From Candidatus Altimarinota bacterium (GTDB lineage Bacteria; Patescibacteriota; JACMRA01): 33,316 nucleotides of DNA. The stretch spans positions 1 through 33,316 of the forward strand of contig JAAUSE010000009.1 in NCBI GenBank assembly GCA_012031925.1. The letters are read 5' to 3'. Each line of letters begins with the position of its first letter. The first letter of the stretch is position 1. This document shows, one piece after another, positions 24,559-33,312 of the stretch. A program made the translations under genes and the position numbers. The notes beneath the pieces were generated by a model. That model saw only the letters and a list, made by a program, of their open reading frames with translations, was not told where the DNA came from and ran no database searches.

Positions 24559-27500
24559 TTATTTAACTTGAAGTAATTCTCCTGATATTTTGTTTTGAGC
24601 TTTAACTTGAGTACCATCATTCAATGTGTAAGTTATTTCTATAGGGTATTCTTTGAGTGGATTAAGTCCATTTTGTTCAATGGCTACTAGATTACCAAGT
24701 TCATTAGATTCAAATTTGTATTGGTTATCACCATCGTATAAAGTTGCAGATAAATCTTTAGTAGCACCTAAGATGTTGATATTGCAAGGGTATGAATTGC
24801 ACCATTGTATGGTTGGAATTTTATTATCAGTTATAGAGACTTTATATTCACCAGTTACAAAACCATTTTTTTCAAAGTTAAGCATGTATTGATCTTTTTG
24901 ACCAGAGATTTCAACATAACATATCCCAGCTTGATAATGTGATTTGGTTAGAATTGAACCAACAAGATTACTTTGTTGTAAAACATTACAATTATCAGTA
25001 GCAAATGCAAAAATGTTAACTTGATCTGAACTAACCAAGTTAGTTGCATTAATAACTTTAACTTGCCCACTCTGATTAGCAATGTTGTAGTTATCCATGA
25101 ATAGGCTAAGGTTATTATTAGAATTAATCGAAGTAACACTTGCTTTTGCACTAAGGTTTAGTTCCAAAAAGCTCTTGTCCAGATCTGTTCTAATATCTTG
25201 ATTATCAAGCTTATCTGCTGATAACTCTAAGCTTGCTTGTGAATTATTGATGTTTACTTCTTCAGCTTTACCATTGTATTCTATTCTAAGGGTTTTATCA
25301 TTAATGGTTTGACCTTGATTATCAACTATAGGGCTAGTGATTAGTTTGATTACTAGATCATCTTGCTCATTAAGTCTTACTTCAGGGTTAAGAGTAAAGC
25401 TATTTGAAGCTTCAGAAGCAGTATTATTTACTACTTGAGCAAAACTTTTTTGACCAGCTTGAAGAAGAAGTAGAGCTTGTTGATTATCTCTTAGAACTTC
25501 AAGTTCAAAATCAAATTCACAAGTGTAATTACTATTAACAGAAGTTTTATTCTCAATTAACTCATTTTTACTTCTTTGGTAAATGAGTTTGCACTCATTA
25601 GCTTCAGGATCTGCTTCGGTTACAAAATTAGCTACAATATTGTCATCAGAGTTTAGAGTAGTTGGTAAATTTGGTAAATTTAAAGGAGAGATGATCTCGT
25701 GTGCATTAATTGTTTTGACTAGTTCTTCATTACCCTCGTTGTCAAGCATTTTAACTGTCATTTCTTCAGAGTTGATTACTGATGATGGGATGGTAAGTTG
25801 AGCAAAACCGTCAAATATATCAACATTTTTTTGATATTGTAATCCTTCTTTACTTTCAATAATGATTTGATTCTTGAGTGAATCAGTTAGATTTCCATAT
25901 CCATCTGTAACAGGACCAATTATTAGAGTGTTAGCGTGGTTAATTCTTGCAGGTAAATATTCAAAATTAATATCACCTAAAGTTGTAGCATTTCCAGGTT
26001 TGATGATGAATTGTCTTGATTGATTTATATCATTGCTTATTGTTGATCCTTGGAAAGTAACTGTTATAGGTCCAGATTTAGTTATAGTACCTGCTGTTGC
26101 TTCTACACTACAATTACCATTTTTAATTTGACCACTAAGTAAGATAGGTGAGTTAAGAGGGTCTGTTGTGTAGATTTCTGCTTGGCAATCACCTAACTCT
26201 ATTATATTTCCATTACGATCCAAAATATTTTGAACAGTGAATGTAATGTTTTTGTCTACTTGAAGATTATCTAGGCTGTTAACAATTACACCAGATCCAG
26301 CAATTCCAGCTTTGTTATCGTTGAAATTTAAGTTAATAAAGTCTGTTTGTGATCCATCACTTAGTTTGGCAAAAACTTGATACAGACCTCCTTTTTCAAA
26401 ATATTCACCTGGAACTGTTGCTTTTATGGTACTATTTTCACTTATATAATCATCGGCTCCATTGTTGCTTACTTCTTTGTATTCTCCAGAATTAGTGTGA
26501 AGAATTCCAATAGATGCTTTGGTATCATTGTTGGCAATTTTGTTTATTTCTAACTCAATTGGCTTATTTTGCTTAAGTATTAGAGTTTTATCAGCTATTG
26601 GTAGCAGAGCTACAGGCTTATTGAGGATTGAAATATCTTGTGAGAGATTTGTCCCATCAAGTGTAATATTATAGATTCCTTCACCTGGTAGTTGACTCGC
26701 TAAAAGATTAGTTTGACAAGCTCTATTTGATTGAACTTGGGTTTTTAGTTGAAGTATTTCTTGACCTTCTTTGGAGATTTTAAAGTTACACATATCGCCA
26801 TTTTGAGGTGTTGAGTTGAGACCTACAAGGTTGGTTGCATATATTGGTACTGATCCGTTGATAGATACATTAGAGAATGGAAGGCTAAGACTGGACTCAG
26901 CAGAAGGAGTAAAGCTAGAGTTGTCACTACCTACCACTTGGAATTGAGAAATTGTACTTGGTTTTTGAGATTCATCTAAGAATAAGGCGGAATAACTTCC
27001 AGATTTTAGTTCGTTGGTTTTTGCTTCACATTTAGCATTTTCATCAAATGTACAATTAATTGAATCAACTACGTTTTGAGTAATTTGGTTACTGATATAA
27101 ATTTTTCCAGTATTAAATTCACCATCAATTGCAGAGTTATTTGGGTTGGTTATTTCAAAAACAACTTCTTCACTAGGATTATATGAGTTTTTGTCATTAC
27201 TTAGAGAATAAAGGTTATTTGAATCACTACTAGTGACATCATTACCTACAAAAAGTCTGTTAGATTCATTAACTTCGCGACCTCTTTGGTTATTGTAAGC
27301 AAGTTTGGTTAGGATACTGATTGAGTCAAAATTATGGTTTTGTACAGAGCCATTTATTTTGTAATCTGCTTTTTCTCCAGCTCCTAAGAAAGGAATAGTT
27401 GTTTGATTTTCTTCATTAACTTGGTAGGTTTGACCACTGGAAAGTTTGGTTTTGGAACTAACTTGGTTCCAGTTGATAACATTTTCGGTAGATAAAAGTG

Positions 27501-27816
27501 AAACATTTATATCGTTAATTGATTCATTTTGACTAGTGTTTTGTAGAGTTAAAGATAATTCTACTTGTTCGCCAATTTGGAGTTCTTGACCTTCTTCAAG
27601 ATTAATTACAGATGCAATGAATGCAGGTTGATTAGCTTGCGCTGGTTCTTGTATAGAATTGAAAAGCCCGATACCAATAACAGTAGCTAACATTACATAG
27701 ACTGAACTAATACTGATTATAAGTTGTCTTTTGTGTTTGTTTCGAAAAATTTTGTGGAAAACCCCACGACTTCTTTTTGGACTAGAAGTAATCTTATAAA
27801 TGGTTTTTTTTGCCAT
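24559..27816 (-). CDS. Large cell-surface protein with repeated beta-sandwich-like modules, 1085 aa
   Basis: A basic N-terminus (about 30 residues, KRSRGVFHKIFRNKHKR) precedes one membrane span (about 31-53), so most of the chain is probably outside. The rest is Ser/Asn/Thr/Gln-rich with alternating beta-strand patterns. Several modules carry a spaced Cys pair about 6-30 residues apart, then a GxY- or GxI-type strand, for example MCNFKISKEGQ with RACQTNLLAS, DCQAEIYTTD with NCSVEATAG, ECKLIYQRSK with TCEFDFELE, and NCNVLQQSNL with ICYVEISGQ; these suggest disulfide-bonded Ig-like domains. No sortase or S-layer motif is seen. It is one intact frame of 3.2 kb, unlike many neighbours. An S-layer-like, adhesin or host-contact role is inference only. 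Confidence 0.7.
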   Translation of the reverse strand: MAKKTIYKITSSPKRSRGVFHKIFRNKHKRQLIISISSVYVMLATVIGIGLFNSIQEPAQANQPAFIASVINLEEGQELQIGEQVELSLTLQNTSQNESINDINVSLLSTENVINWNQVSSKTKLSSGQTYQVNEENQTTIPFLGAGEKADYKINGSVQNHNFDSISILTKLAYNNQRGREVNESNRLFVGNDVTSSDSNNLYSLSNDKNSYNPSEEVVFEITNPNNSAIDGEFNTGKIYISNQITQNVVDSINCTFDENAKCEAKTNELKSGSYSALFLDESQKPSTISQFQVVGSDNSSFTPSAESSLSLPFSNVSINGSVPIYATNLVGLNSTPQNGDMCNFKISKEGQEILQLKTQVQSNRACQTNLLASQLPGEGIYNITLDGTNLSQDISILNKPVALLPIADKTLILKQNKPIELEINKIANNDTKASIGILHTNSGEYKEVSNNGADDYISENSTIKATVPGEYFEKGGLYQVFAKLSDGSQTDFINLNFNDNKAGIAGSGVIVNSLDNLQVDKNITFTVQNILDRNGNIIELGDCQAEIYTTDPLNSPILLSGQIKNGNCSVEATAGTITKSGPITVTFQGSTISNDINQSRQFIIKPGNATTLGDINFEYLPARINHANTLIIGPVTDGYGNLTDSLKNQIIIESKEGLQYQKNVDIFDGFAQLTIPSSVINSEEMTVKMLDNEGNEELVKTINAHEIISPLNLPNLPTTLNSDDNIVANFVTEADPEANECKLIYQRSKNELIENKTSVNSNYTCEFDFELEVLRDNQQALLLLQAGQKSFAQVVNNTASEASNSFTLNPEVRLNEQDDLVIKLITSPIVDNQGQTINDKTLRIEYNGKAEEVNINNSQASLELSADKLDNQDIRTDLDKSFLELNLSAKASVTSINSNNNLSLFMDNYNIANQSGQVKVINATNLVSSDQVNIFAFATDNCNVLQQSNLVGSILTKSHYQAGICYVEISGQKDQYMLNFEKNGFVTGEYKVSITDNKIPTIQWCNSYPCNINILGATKDLSATLYDGDNQYKFESNELGNLVAIEQNGLNPLKEYPIEITYTLNDGTQVKAQNKISGELLQVK

Positions 27817-27880
27817 ATTTATTTGAGTTTTTTTGTTTTAGTTGTTTCTTTTATCTACCAGATTTTGGTTTGATAATATT

Positions 27881-27909
27881 ATTATACCACATATTGGTTA
27901 TGTGTGCAA
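27881..27909 (-). promoter_or_regulatory. Promoter of the surface-protein gene with an inverted repeat in the spacer
   Basis: Minus strand: TTGCAC (27904-27909), 17 bp, TATAAT (27881-27886). The spacer holds CACATA-TTGGT-TATGTG (27888-27904), an operator-like repeat. The leader is about 65 bases. Confidence 0.65.
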
Positions 27910-28334
27910 ATTTTTGAGTCTTTAAGTGAATTGATAATTTGTTAACCTCTAAAAAACTTAAAGCTTAAATTCTATCTGACTCAAATGTTTCAAATATTAG
28001 TTCAACATATCCTTCGAATCTTTTTCTAGGTCAAATTTACTTTTTCTTTCATCTTCATTCGCATGCTTTTAGGTGACATTCAGAATTTACCTTGATATAT
28101 TAAACTTAGTTGGCCTTTGTTTTATGAATAAGATGAAACTTTCAATTCTATTTATAATAACTCCATATTTTTCTTTTAAACACAAATTCATTTTTTAATG
28201 TCTACTTTTCTTTGTAAAATAGGAAGGATTGTAATTTTTCTAAAATTTGGGATAAACTTCATTCTATATTAGAGAAATATTGGCAAGATTGAGATAGTTA
28301 TTGTTGAGATAAATAAAAAATTATTTTTGAAGGT
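27910..28334. other. Intergenic region, no supported gene
   Basis: About 425 bases between divergent genes. I see only a 24-codon plus-strand frame from 28124 and a short protein-like fragment (KIWDKLHSILEKYWQD near 28240-28292) without start or continuation. Neither is enough to call a gene. It may be a decayed gene or a regulatory spacer. Confidence 0.4.
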
Positions 28335-28363
28335 TTGTACAAACATTGATTGTATAGTATACT
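28335..28363 (+). promoter_or_regulatory. Promoter of rny, leaderless
   Basis: TTGTAC (28335-28340), 17 bp, TATACT (28358-28363), then six bases to the ATG at 28370. Confidence 0.7.
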
Positions 28364-28369
28364 TACTTT

Positions 28370-29781
28370 ATGGAAATCATCATCATAGCTGTTTTAACTG
28401 CGGGATTATTCACATTTTTGGGAGTTTTAGGGTTCATGTTTTTTCAAAAAGGCTCAACTAATTACCAAGAATATCCTCTTGAGCATTACAAAGATATTTA
28501 TGATGAAGATTTTCAAAGACCTGAAAGTATGACTATGGAAGGTAGGAATGATTTGCAGGAAAAAGAGAACAGCTTGAAAGACTACAAGAAGAATATGTTC
28601 AAAGATTAGCAAGTATTGCGGGAATGGATATTAACGAAGCTAGAGATGAATTTTTGGAAGAGATTAAGTCACAGATGGATAAAGAGATGAGTATTTGGCA
28701 GTCTAAGTTTGTTGAAAACACTAAGAACGAGGCAAATATTTTGGCCATGAATATTGTTGCTGATGCTATTCAAAGAACTGATTCTGAGGTAAGTAATGAG
28801 TTCACATTGAGTACTGTTCATCTTGCAAATGATTCTGTTAAAGGTAATATTATTGGCAAAGAGGGTCGTAATATTCAATTTTTTGAAAAAACTACGGGTT
28901 GTGAGTTGATTATTGATGAAACTCCGAATGTGGTTATAATTTCTGGTTACAATTCTATTCGTAGACATATAGCTCAAAAAACTTTAGAAAAACTACTTGC
29001 TCATAACAAAATTCATCCTGGAGCTATTCAAGAAGCTTATCAACTATCTCTAGTAGAAGTTGAAAATGAGATAATGAAAGTCGGTCAATCTGCTGTAGAT
29101 GAGCTAGGTATATATGAGTTTCCTGAAGGTTTGGTTAGATTGATAGGTAGGTTGGGTTTTAGGACTAGTTATGGTCAAAATGTTCTTAAACATAGCCTTG
29201 AAATGGCAAAGTTAGCCAGAATTATAGCTATGGATATGAATAAATATTTTGGAACTAGGACTAATTATGTGGATGTTGATATTTGTATTAAAGGTGCTTT
29301 GTTACATGATATTGGAAAAGCTGTGGATGAGATTACTATTCCAAGAAAAAACCATATTACTTTGGGTGAAAAAATTTGCAATGATTTTGCTCTAGACTAT
29401 AGGATCAAAAAATGTGTTACAGCTCAAAATATTTCTAGTAACTTTGGTGATAACTTGGTAATTGAAGCTGCTATTGTAGCTGTTGCTGATAAAATCAGTG
29501 CATCAAGAATTGGAGCACGCAAACAAGAGAGTGCTGAGTATTATCAAAGGTTGGCTAAGTTTGAGGAAATTACTGAAAGTGTATACGGAGTCAATAAAAG
29601 TTTTGTAGTTAAAGGTGGTAAAGAGCTGTGGGTCTTTTTTGATACTTCCAAGGTTAACCCTGCCAAACTAACTGAAGCAGTATCTATAATTGCTAATAGA
29701 CTTCGAGATGAGGCAAAAGTAGTTGGTCAGTTAAAAATCATAGGAAAATGGGAAGGAGAGGTAGTGGAGTATTTAGGTTAA
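28370..29781 (+). CDS. rny: Ribonuclease Y, short coiled coil, one frame change
   Basis: Membrane-anchored endoribonuclease that starts mRNA decay. Seen: an N-terminal span (residues 2-26), a short charged region, EYVQRLASIAGMDINEARDE, the KH domain GNIIGKEGRNIQFFEKTTG (about 160), RTSYGQNVLKHSLEMAKLA, and the HD pair in GALLHDIGKAVDE (about 311), with Asp in AVADKISASRIGAR. The first frame ends at 28609; from the A5 run 28560-28564 the coding frame shifts (REQLERLQEEY), fitting one missing A. The joined length is about 470, shorter than the usual 510-520, because the coiled coil is short. The usual AHHGD-like segment reads AQNISSN, an unusual change. Essential or near-essential in many bacteria. 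Confidence 0.85.
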
Positions 29782-31078
29782 GCTTTTGGTAAAATCAACT
29801 TTTCTTGAATATAAATCAATGAGAAGAAGTAGCAAACTAAGCATTATAAAAACGCTACTAAGTTGATTTAAAAATAGGTTGCTAAGTGGCTGAAGAATTT
29901 GTCCTATCCAAGCTGGTTGTATGTTTTTAGGATCTCCATTATAAGTTGTTATTTGGTTTATAAAGTATCCTAGATTGAGAAGAGCTATTGATGTAATATA
30001 TTTTGTGTTTTTAAAATAACTGGGAAAAATTAACAGGAAAAAACTACAAACTAATCCTATATGCAGGTATCTAGAATGCATTTTGGTGCCAAAATAAAAA
30101 TAGATTGTATTAAGAATTAGCGTTAGATTCAAAGTGCATTCTAAAGGAAGTGTGTATTTGTGAGTAAAATATTTATAGTATTTTTTTATAAACATTATAA
30201 TAGTAAATAGACCAAGGCAAATTAGGATTGTCTTAGAAAGATTATCAACACTTATTTTTGTTACATATAATTGATTCGCATTTCCTACCTTATCAATTAA
30301 CATCCAAAAATTGTTTGCTCCGTTTGTTGTATTATTATCTCTGTTAGCAACTGTTAAGATTACTTCTGTAAGCCTATTTTTGTTAGCTAAATAAAATGGG
30401 GTAATCATAAAAATTGTAGCAAATACCACACAGGTAAGATATAATAAAAAACTGGTTATTTTTTTTGAAAACCAATAATCGAAAATACAGCTGGCAAAGC
30501 TAAAATTGTTTGCTGCTTAATCCAAAAACCTAGAGTGATAAAAAAGCTAGAAAGAATAATTTGAGAGTAGATATGAAAATTTTTTAGATAAAATGTGGTA
30601 ATACCAAGAATTGCAAACAATGCTATCAAAGAATCATTTTGTCCCCAAATATTTGAAATAAAACTAATTGATGGGCTAGCAAAAAACATTGAACTAATGA
30701 GGATGCGATTATTTAGATCTATGGTTGGGGTATTTTTTATTAAATTGGGTAAAAAAATAATTAATAAACTAATCAATAAATCGATTATTAAATTGAAGAT
30801 TTTGAGAATGACATTAAATCCGAAATAAGGATCTTTAGTATTCTTAACAAGAGAGTAGATCCAACTTTCAAAAACTACACTTAATGGCATGTAGTCAAAG
30901 TAGCCTGAATAATTTTTCCAAAAATTAAGAATACCCATTTGATAGGCGTTTTTACCCCACTCTGCTTGGGTTGTTATTATATCAAAATAATGACCTAGTT
31001 GGTTGATATGAATAATACGAAGAATTAAACCAAAGCTAAAAAATAGAAATGCAAGGATAGTTGTTTTTTGTAATTCAT
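29773..31078 (-). CDS. Multi-span membrane glycosyltransferase (GT-C, mannosyltransferase-like), two frame changes
   Basis: Minus-strand frames join into one protein of about 435 residues. The start ATG is at 31076-31078 (MNYKK); a missing A in the A6 run 31064-31069 is needed to enter TTILAFLFFSFGLILRIIH. It continues through HYFDIITTQAEWGKNAYQMG, YFDYMPLSVVFESW and NIWGQNDSLIALFAI; WGQxDS and DYxPL loops are typical of polyprenyl-phosphate-sugar GT-C enzymes (GT39/GT87-like). A second missing A in the A8 run 30459-30466 leads to TSFLLYLTCVVFATI and the remaining spans. About ten spans in total. It overlaps the end of rny by nine bases, tail to tail. Likely adds a sugar on the outer membrane face; acceptor unknown. 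Confidence 0.65.
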
Positions 31079-31098
31079 TGTATTTTTAGATTTACTTT

Positions 31099-31148
31099 AA
31101 TTTATTTTGATATTATGATGTTGTCAATTATTGGTATGTCATTAAACT
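31099..31148. promoter_or_regulatory. Divergent promoters sharing one -35 region (GT-C gene and pgk)
   Basis: TTGTCAA at 31121-31127 reads TTGTCA on the plus strand and TTGACA on the minus strand. Plus -10 TAAACT (31143-31148) is 16 bp away and eight bases before the pgk ATG; minus -10 TAAATT (31099-31104) is 17 bp away. Confidence 0.55.
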
Positions 31149-31156
31149 TACTAAAT

Positions 31157-32248
31157 ATGGATATTAAAAACTTAAAGAATTCTAGAGTTTTAGTTAGAGT
31201 TAATTATGATATTCCTACTCTTGAGAGTATTGATAGAATTTTTGATTCGAAAAAGACAATTAACATTCTACTGAAGAATAATAATTGCGTAATTTTATTG
31301 TCACATTGGGGTAGGCCAGATGGTAATAATATTGAATTGAGTTTGCAAAAGCTAGTTCCAGTGATTGAGAGTATTTTGAACAAAAATATTATTTTTTATA
31401 ATCAATATAATAATGGGTTTGGAAGTTTGAAAAATAAAATTGAACGAGATAATTCAGAAATATATTTGCTTGAGAATACAAGATTTGAAGAAGGTGAGAA
31501 GAGTATAGAACCTAGTGTTAGAAAGAAAATAGCTTCAAGGTATGCTCAATTGGCTGACTATTTTGTGGATGAGGCCTTTGCTGTTAGTCATAGAAATGAA
31601 GCTACAAATACTGAGATTAAAGATATTCTTGATTGGGATTATGGTTTGTCTTATAAAGAAGAAATTGTAAACCTTGATCGATTCAAAAATAGTAATAAAC
31701 CAATTAGTGTGATTATGGGGGGTGCAAAATTGGAAACAAAATTGGATTTTGTTGAAAAAATATTACATCAATGTGATCAGCTTTTTTTAGGTGGTCAGCT
31801 TTGTTTTCCTTTTGTTGAGGCGATGAGTTATATAGATAAATCAACTCCAAAGATTCATAATTCTAAATATGATATGAACTTTGTTCATAAAGCAAAAAAA
31901 ATATTACAAATATATTCCAATAGAATTGTATTACCAGTTGACTTTGTTTATATGAAAGATTTTAATCAAATATTAGCGGTAGATCTTGGGCCTGCAACAA
32001 TTGAGAAATATAAAAACAAACTAGTTGGTTCAAAAGCAGTTTTTTGGAATGGTCCTGTTGGTTATTACGAAAAAAAACCGTATGATTTTGGTACTCAAGA
32101 AATTGCCAGAATTATTACTAGTTTGCAAAATTGTTATAAAGTTAATGGTGGAGGTGATACTGTTAGCTCAATAGATAAAAATATTTTAGGAAAATTTGAT
32201 TGGGTTTCAATGGGCGGAGGCGCAACACTAGATTATTTGGTTAAGTAA
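31157..32248 (+). CDS. pgk: Phosphoglycerate kinase, 363 aa, diverged
   Basis: Glycolytic enzyme moving phosphate from 1,3-bisphosphoglycerate to ADP. Seen: RVLVRVNYDIP, LLSHWGRPDG, YLLENTRFEEGE, YFVDEAFAVSHRNEAT, VIMGGAKLETK, FWNGPVGYYE, VNGGGDTVSS and SMGGGATLDYL, all in family order. The start at ATG 31157 (MDIKNLKNSRVLVRV) matches the family N-terminus and the -10 at 31143-31148; upstream in-frame ATGs lie in the promoter. It is some 30 residues shorter than usual. In the substrate-binding RVDFNVP motif the Asp and Asn have exchanged places (RVNYDIP). Frame intact. Confidence 0.9.
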   Translation: MDIKNLKNSRVLVRVNYDIPTLESIDRIFDSKKTINILLKNNNCVILLSHWGRPDGNNIELSLQKLVPVIESILNKNIIFYNQYNNGFGSLKNKIERDNSEIYLLENTRFEEGEKSIEPSVRKKIASRYAQLADYFVDEAFAVSHRNEATNTEIKDILDWDYGLSYKEEIVNLDRFKNSNKPISVIMGGAKLETKLDFVEKILHQCDQLFLGGQLCFPFVEAMSYIDKSTPKIHNSKYDMNFVHKAKKILQIYSNRIVLPVDFVYMKDFNQILAVDLGPATIEKYKNKLVGSKAVFWNGPVGYYEKKPYDFGTQEIARIITSLQNCYKVNGGGDTVSSIDKNILGKFDWVSMGGGATLDYLVK

Positions 32249-32461
32249 AATTACTAAATGTGTTTTGAATTATCTTGTAATTTGACACTTTGTATTGTTA
32301 AGTTTATGGGTACCTCAACATTGTGACAAAACCTAGAAGTTTTGAAACATTCGTAAATTAACACAAAAATATATTCCTGACGGGATGTAAGGAAATACCT
32401 TAACGTAAAATTATAAATTTTACTAATATTTCAGTATATTGATATGTTAGTATCAATATAA
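32249..32461. other. Intergenic region with hairpins after pgk and tRNA-Glu
   Basis: Two perfect hairpins: GTAAAATT/AATTTTAC (32405-32423) and TATATTGATA/TATCAATATA (32435-32460). The second lies one base beyond the tRNA 3' end on the minus strand and may help end or process its transcript. No gene seen. Confidence 0.5.
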
Positions 32462-32536
32462 TGGCAGCGCTACGGGGAATTGAACCCCGATTGCAGGAAT
32501 GAAAATCCTGTGTCCTAACCATTAGACGATAGCGCC
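32462..32536 (-). tRNA. tRNA-Glu (anticodon TTC), CCA encoded
   Basis: Minus strand: acceptor GGCGCTA pairs with TAGCGCT (first pair G-T wobble), anticodon stem CAGGA/TCCTG around TTTTCAT gives anticodon TTC, T arm CGGGG-TTCAATT-CCCCG, discriminator G and genomic CCA. 75 nt including CCA. Promoter on the minus strand: TTGACA (32573-32578), 17 bp, GAATAT (32550-32555), about seven bases from the predicted transcript start to the tRNA 5' end. Confidence 0.97.
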
Positions 32537-32549
32537 GTGCTTGTGAGCA

Positions 32550-32578
32550 ATATTCAGCTAATTTTGTAAAATTGTCAA
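32550..32578 (-). promoter_or_regulatory. Promoter of tRNA-Glu
   Basis: TTGACA (32573-32578), 17 bp, GAATAT (32550-32555), just upstream of the tRNA on the minus strand. Confidence 0.6.
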
Positions 32579-32603
32579 GAATTTGGACAGGTTCTATATT
32601 GTC

Positions 32604-32632
32604 TTGACTTTATTCAAATTAACTTGCATTAA
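32604..32632 (+). promoter_or_regulatory. Promoter of the recG-like gene
   Basis: TTGACT (32604-32609), 17 bp, CATTAA (32627-32632), eight bases before the ATG at 32641. Confidence 0.5.
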
Positions 32633-32640
32633 TTCATTTT

Positions 32641-33312
32641 ATGTCTGAGTTATCTAGATTTCTTACCTCTGCTCAAACAAAAAAACTTCAAGAATCAGGG
32701 TTTTTTAGCCTGTATGACTTTATAACCTACTTTCCATTTCGAATTCAAAAAATTGTTCCTTTTGGAATAGAGAGTTTGGATTCTCAAGAGATTTTTTTAT
32801 GGACAGCAAAGTTGAAAAGGATAAGTTATAAAAAGAATAAAAACCAGTTTCTGGTGTTGGATTTTCAGGATGGAAGAAGATCTATTCAACTTTATCTTTT
32901 CTCAGTTGCTAATTTTACTTTGAAAATTTTAAAGGTTGAAAAAACTTTTCAGTTGTTGCTTAAAAAAAAAGACAATTTTTGGAGTTTGTTACGTTATAGT
33001 GAATATAGACCAGAAGACTTATGTGATAGATTTATTTTGGGTAGAGCAGAAAATAAGATATACTTACAGCCGGTTTACAAAAAATTAAAAAAACTTAAGT
33101 CCTTGGATTTTTTAAGTGTTCATAACAAACTGCCGGATTATATTTATAAAATTAATCTTGAAGGTTTGATTCCAAAAAACCGTATTTTATCTCAATCAAT
33201 TAATCTCAAACCTATTCACAAGCCAAGCTCTTTGTATGAGAATAAAAGTTCTATAAAGAATTGGATTACTTTGCAGACCTATTTAAAAATTATCAACTAT
33301 AAATTATATTAA
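32641..33312 (+). CDS. recG: ATP-dependent DNA helicase RecG, N-terminal part
   Basis: The first 223 codons match the RecG N-terminus: LTSAQTKKLQESGFFSLYDFITYFPFRIQ resembles the helix-hairpin and YFPRRY segment, and AKLKRISYKKNKNQFLVLDF with LYLFSVANF resembles the OB-fold wedge domain that binds branched DNA. The helicase motor domains lie beyond the window. A TAA at 33310-33312 stops the frame before the motor; given the other single-base breaks in this window, it may be another frame change rather than a true end. RecG remodels stalled forks and Holliday junctions. Confidence 0.65.
   Translation: MSELSRFLTSAQTKKLQESGFFSLYDFITYFPFRIQKIVPFGIESLDSQEIFLWTAKLKRISYKKNKNQFLVLDFQDGRRSIQLYLFSVANFTLKILKVEKTFQLLLKKKDNFWSLLRYSEYRPEDLCDRFILGRAENKIYLQPVYKKLKKLKSLDFLSVHNKLPDYIYKINLEGLIPKNRILSQSINLKPIHKPSSLYENKSSIKNWITLQTYLKIINYKLY

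Noticed and set aside
28124-28292. Small genes in the gap before rny
   Set aside because: A 24-codon frame and a short protein-like fragment lack start signals, length and continuity.
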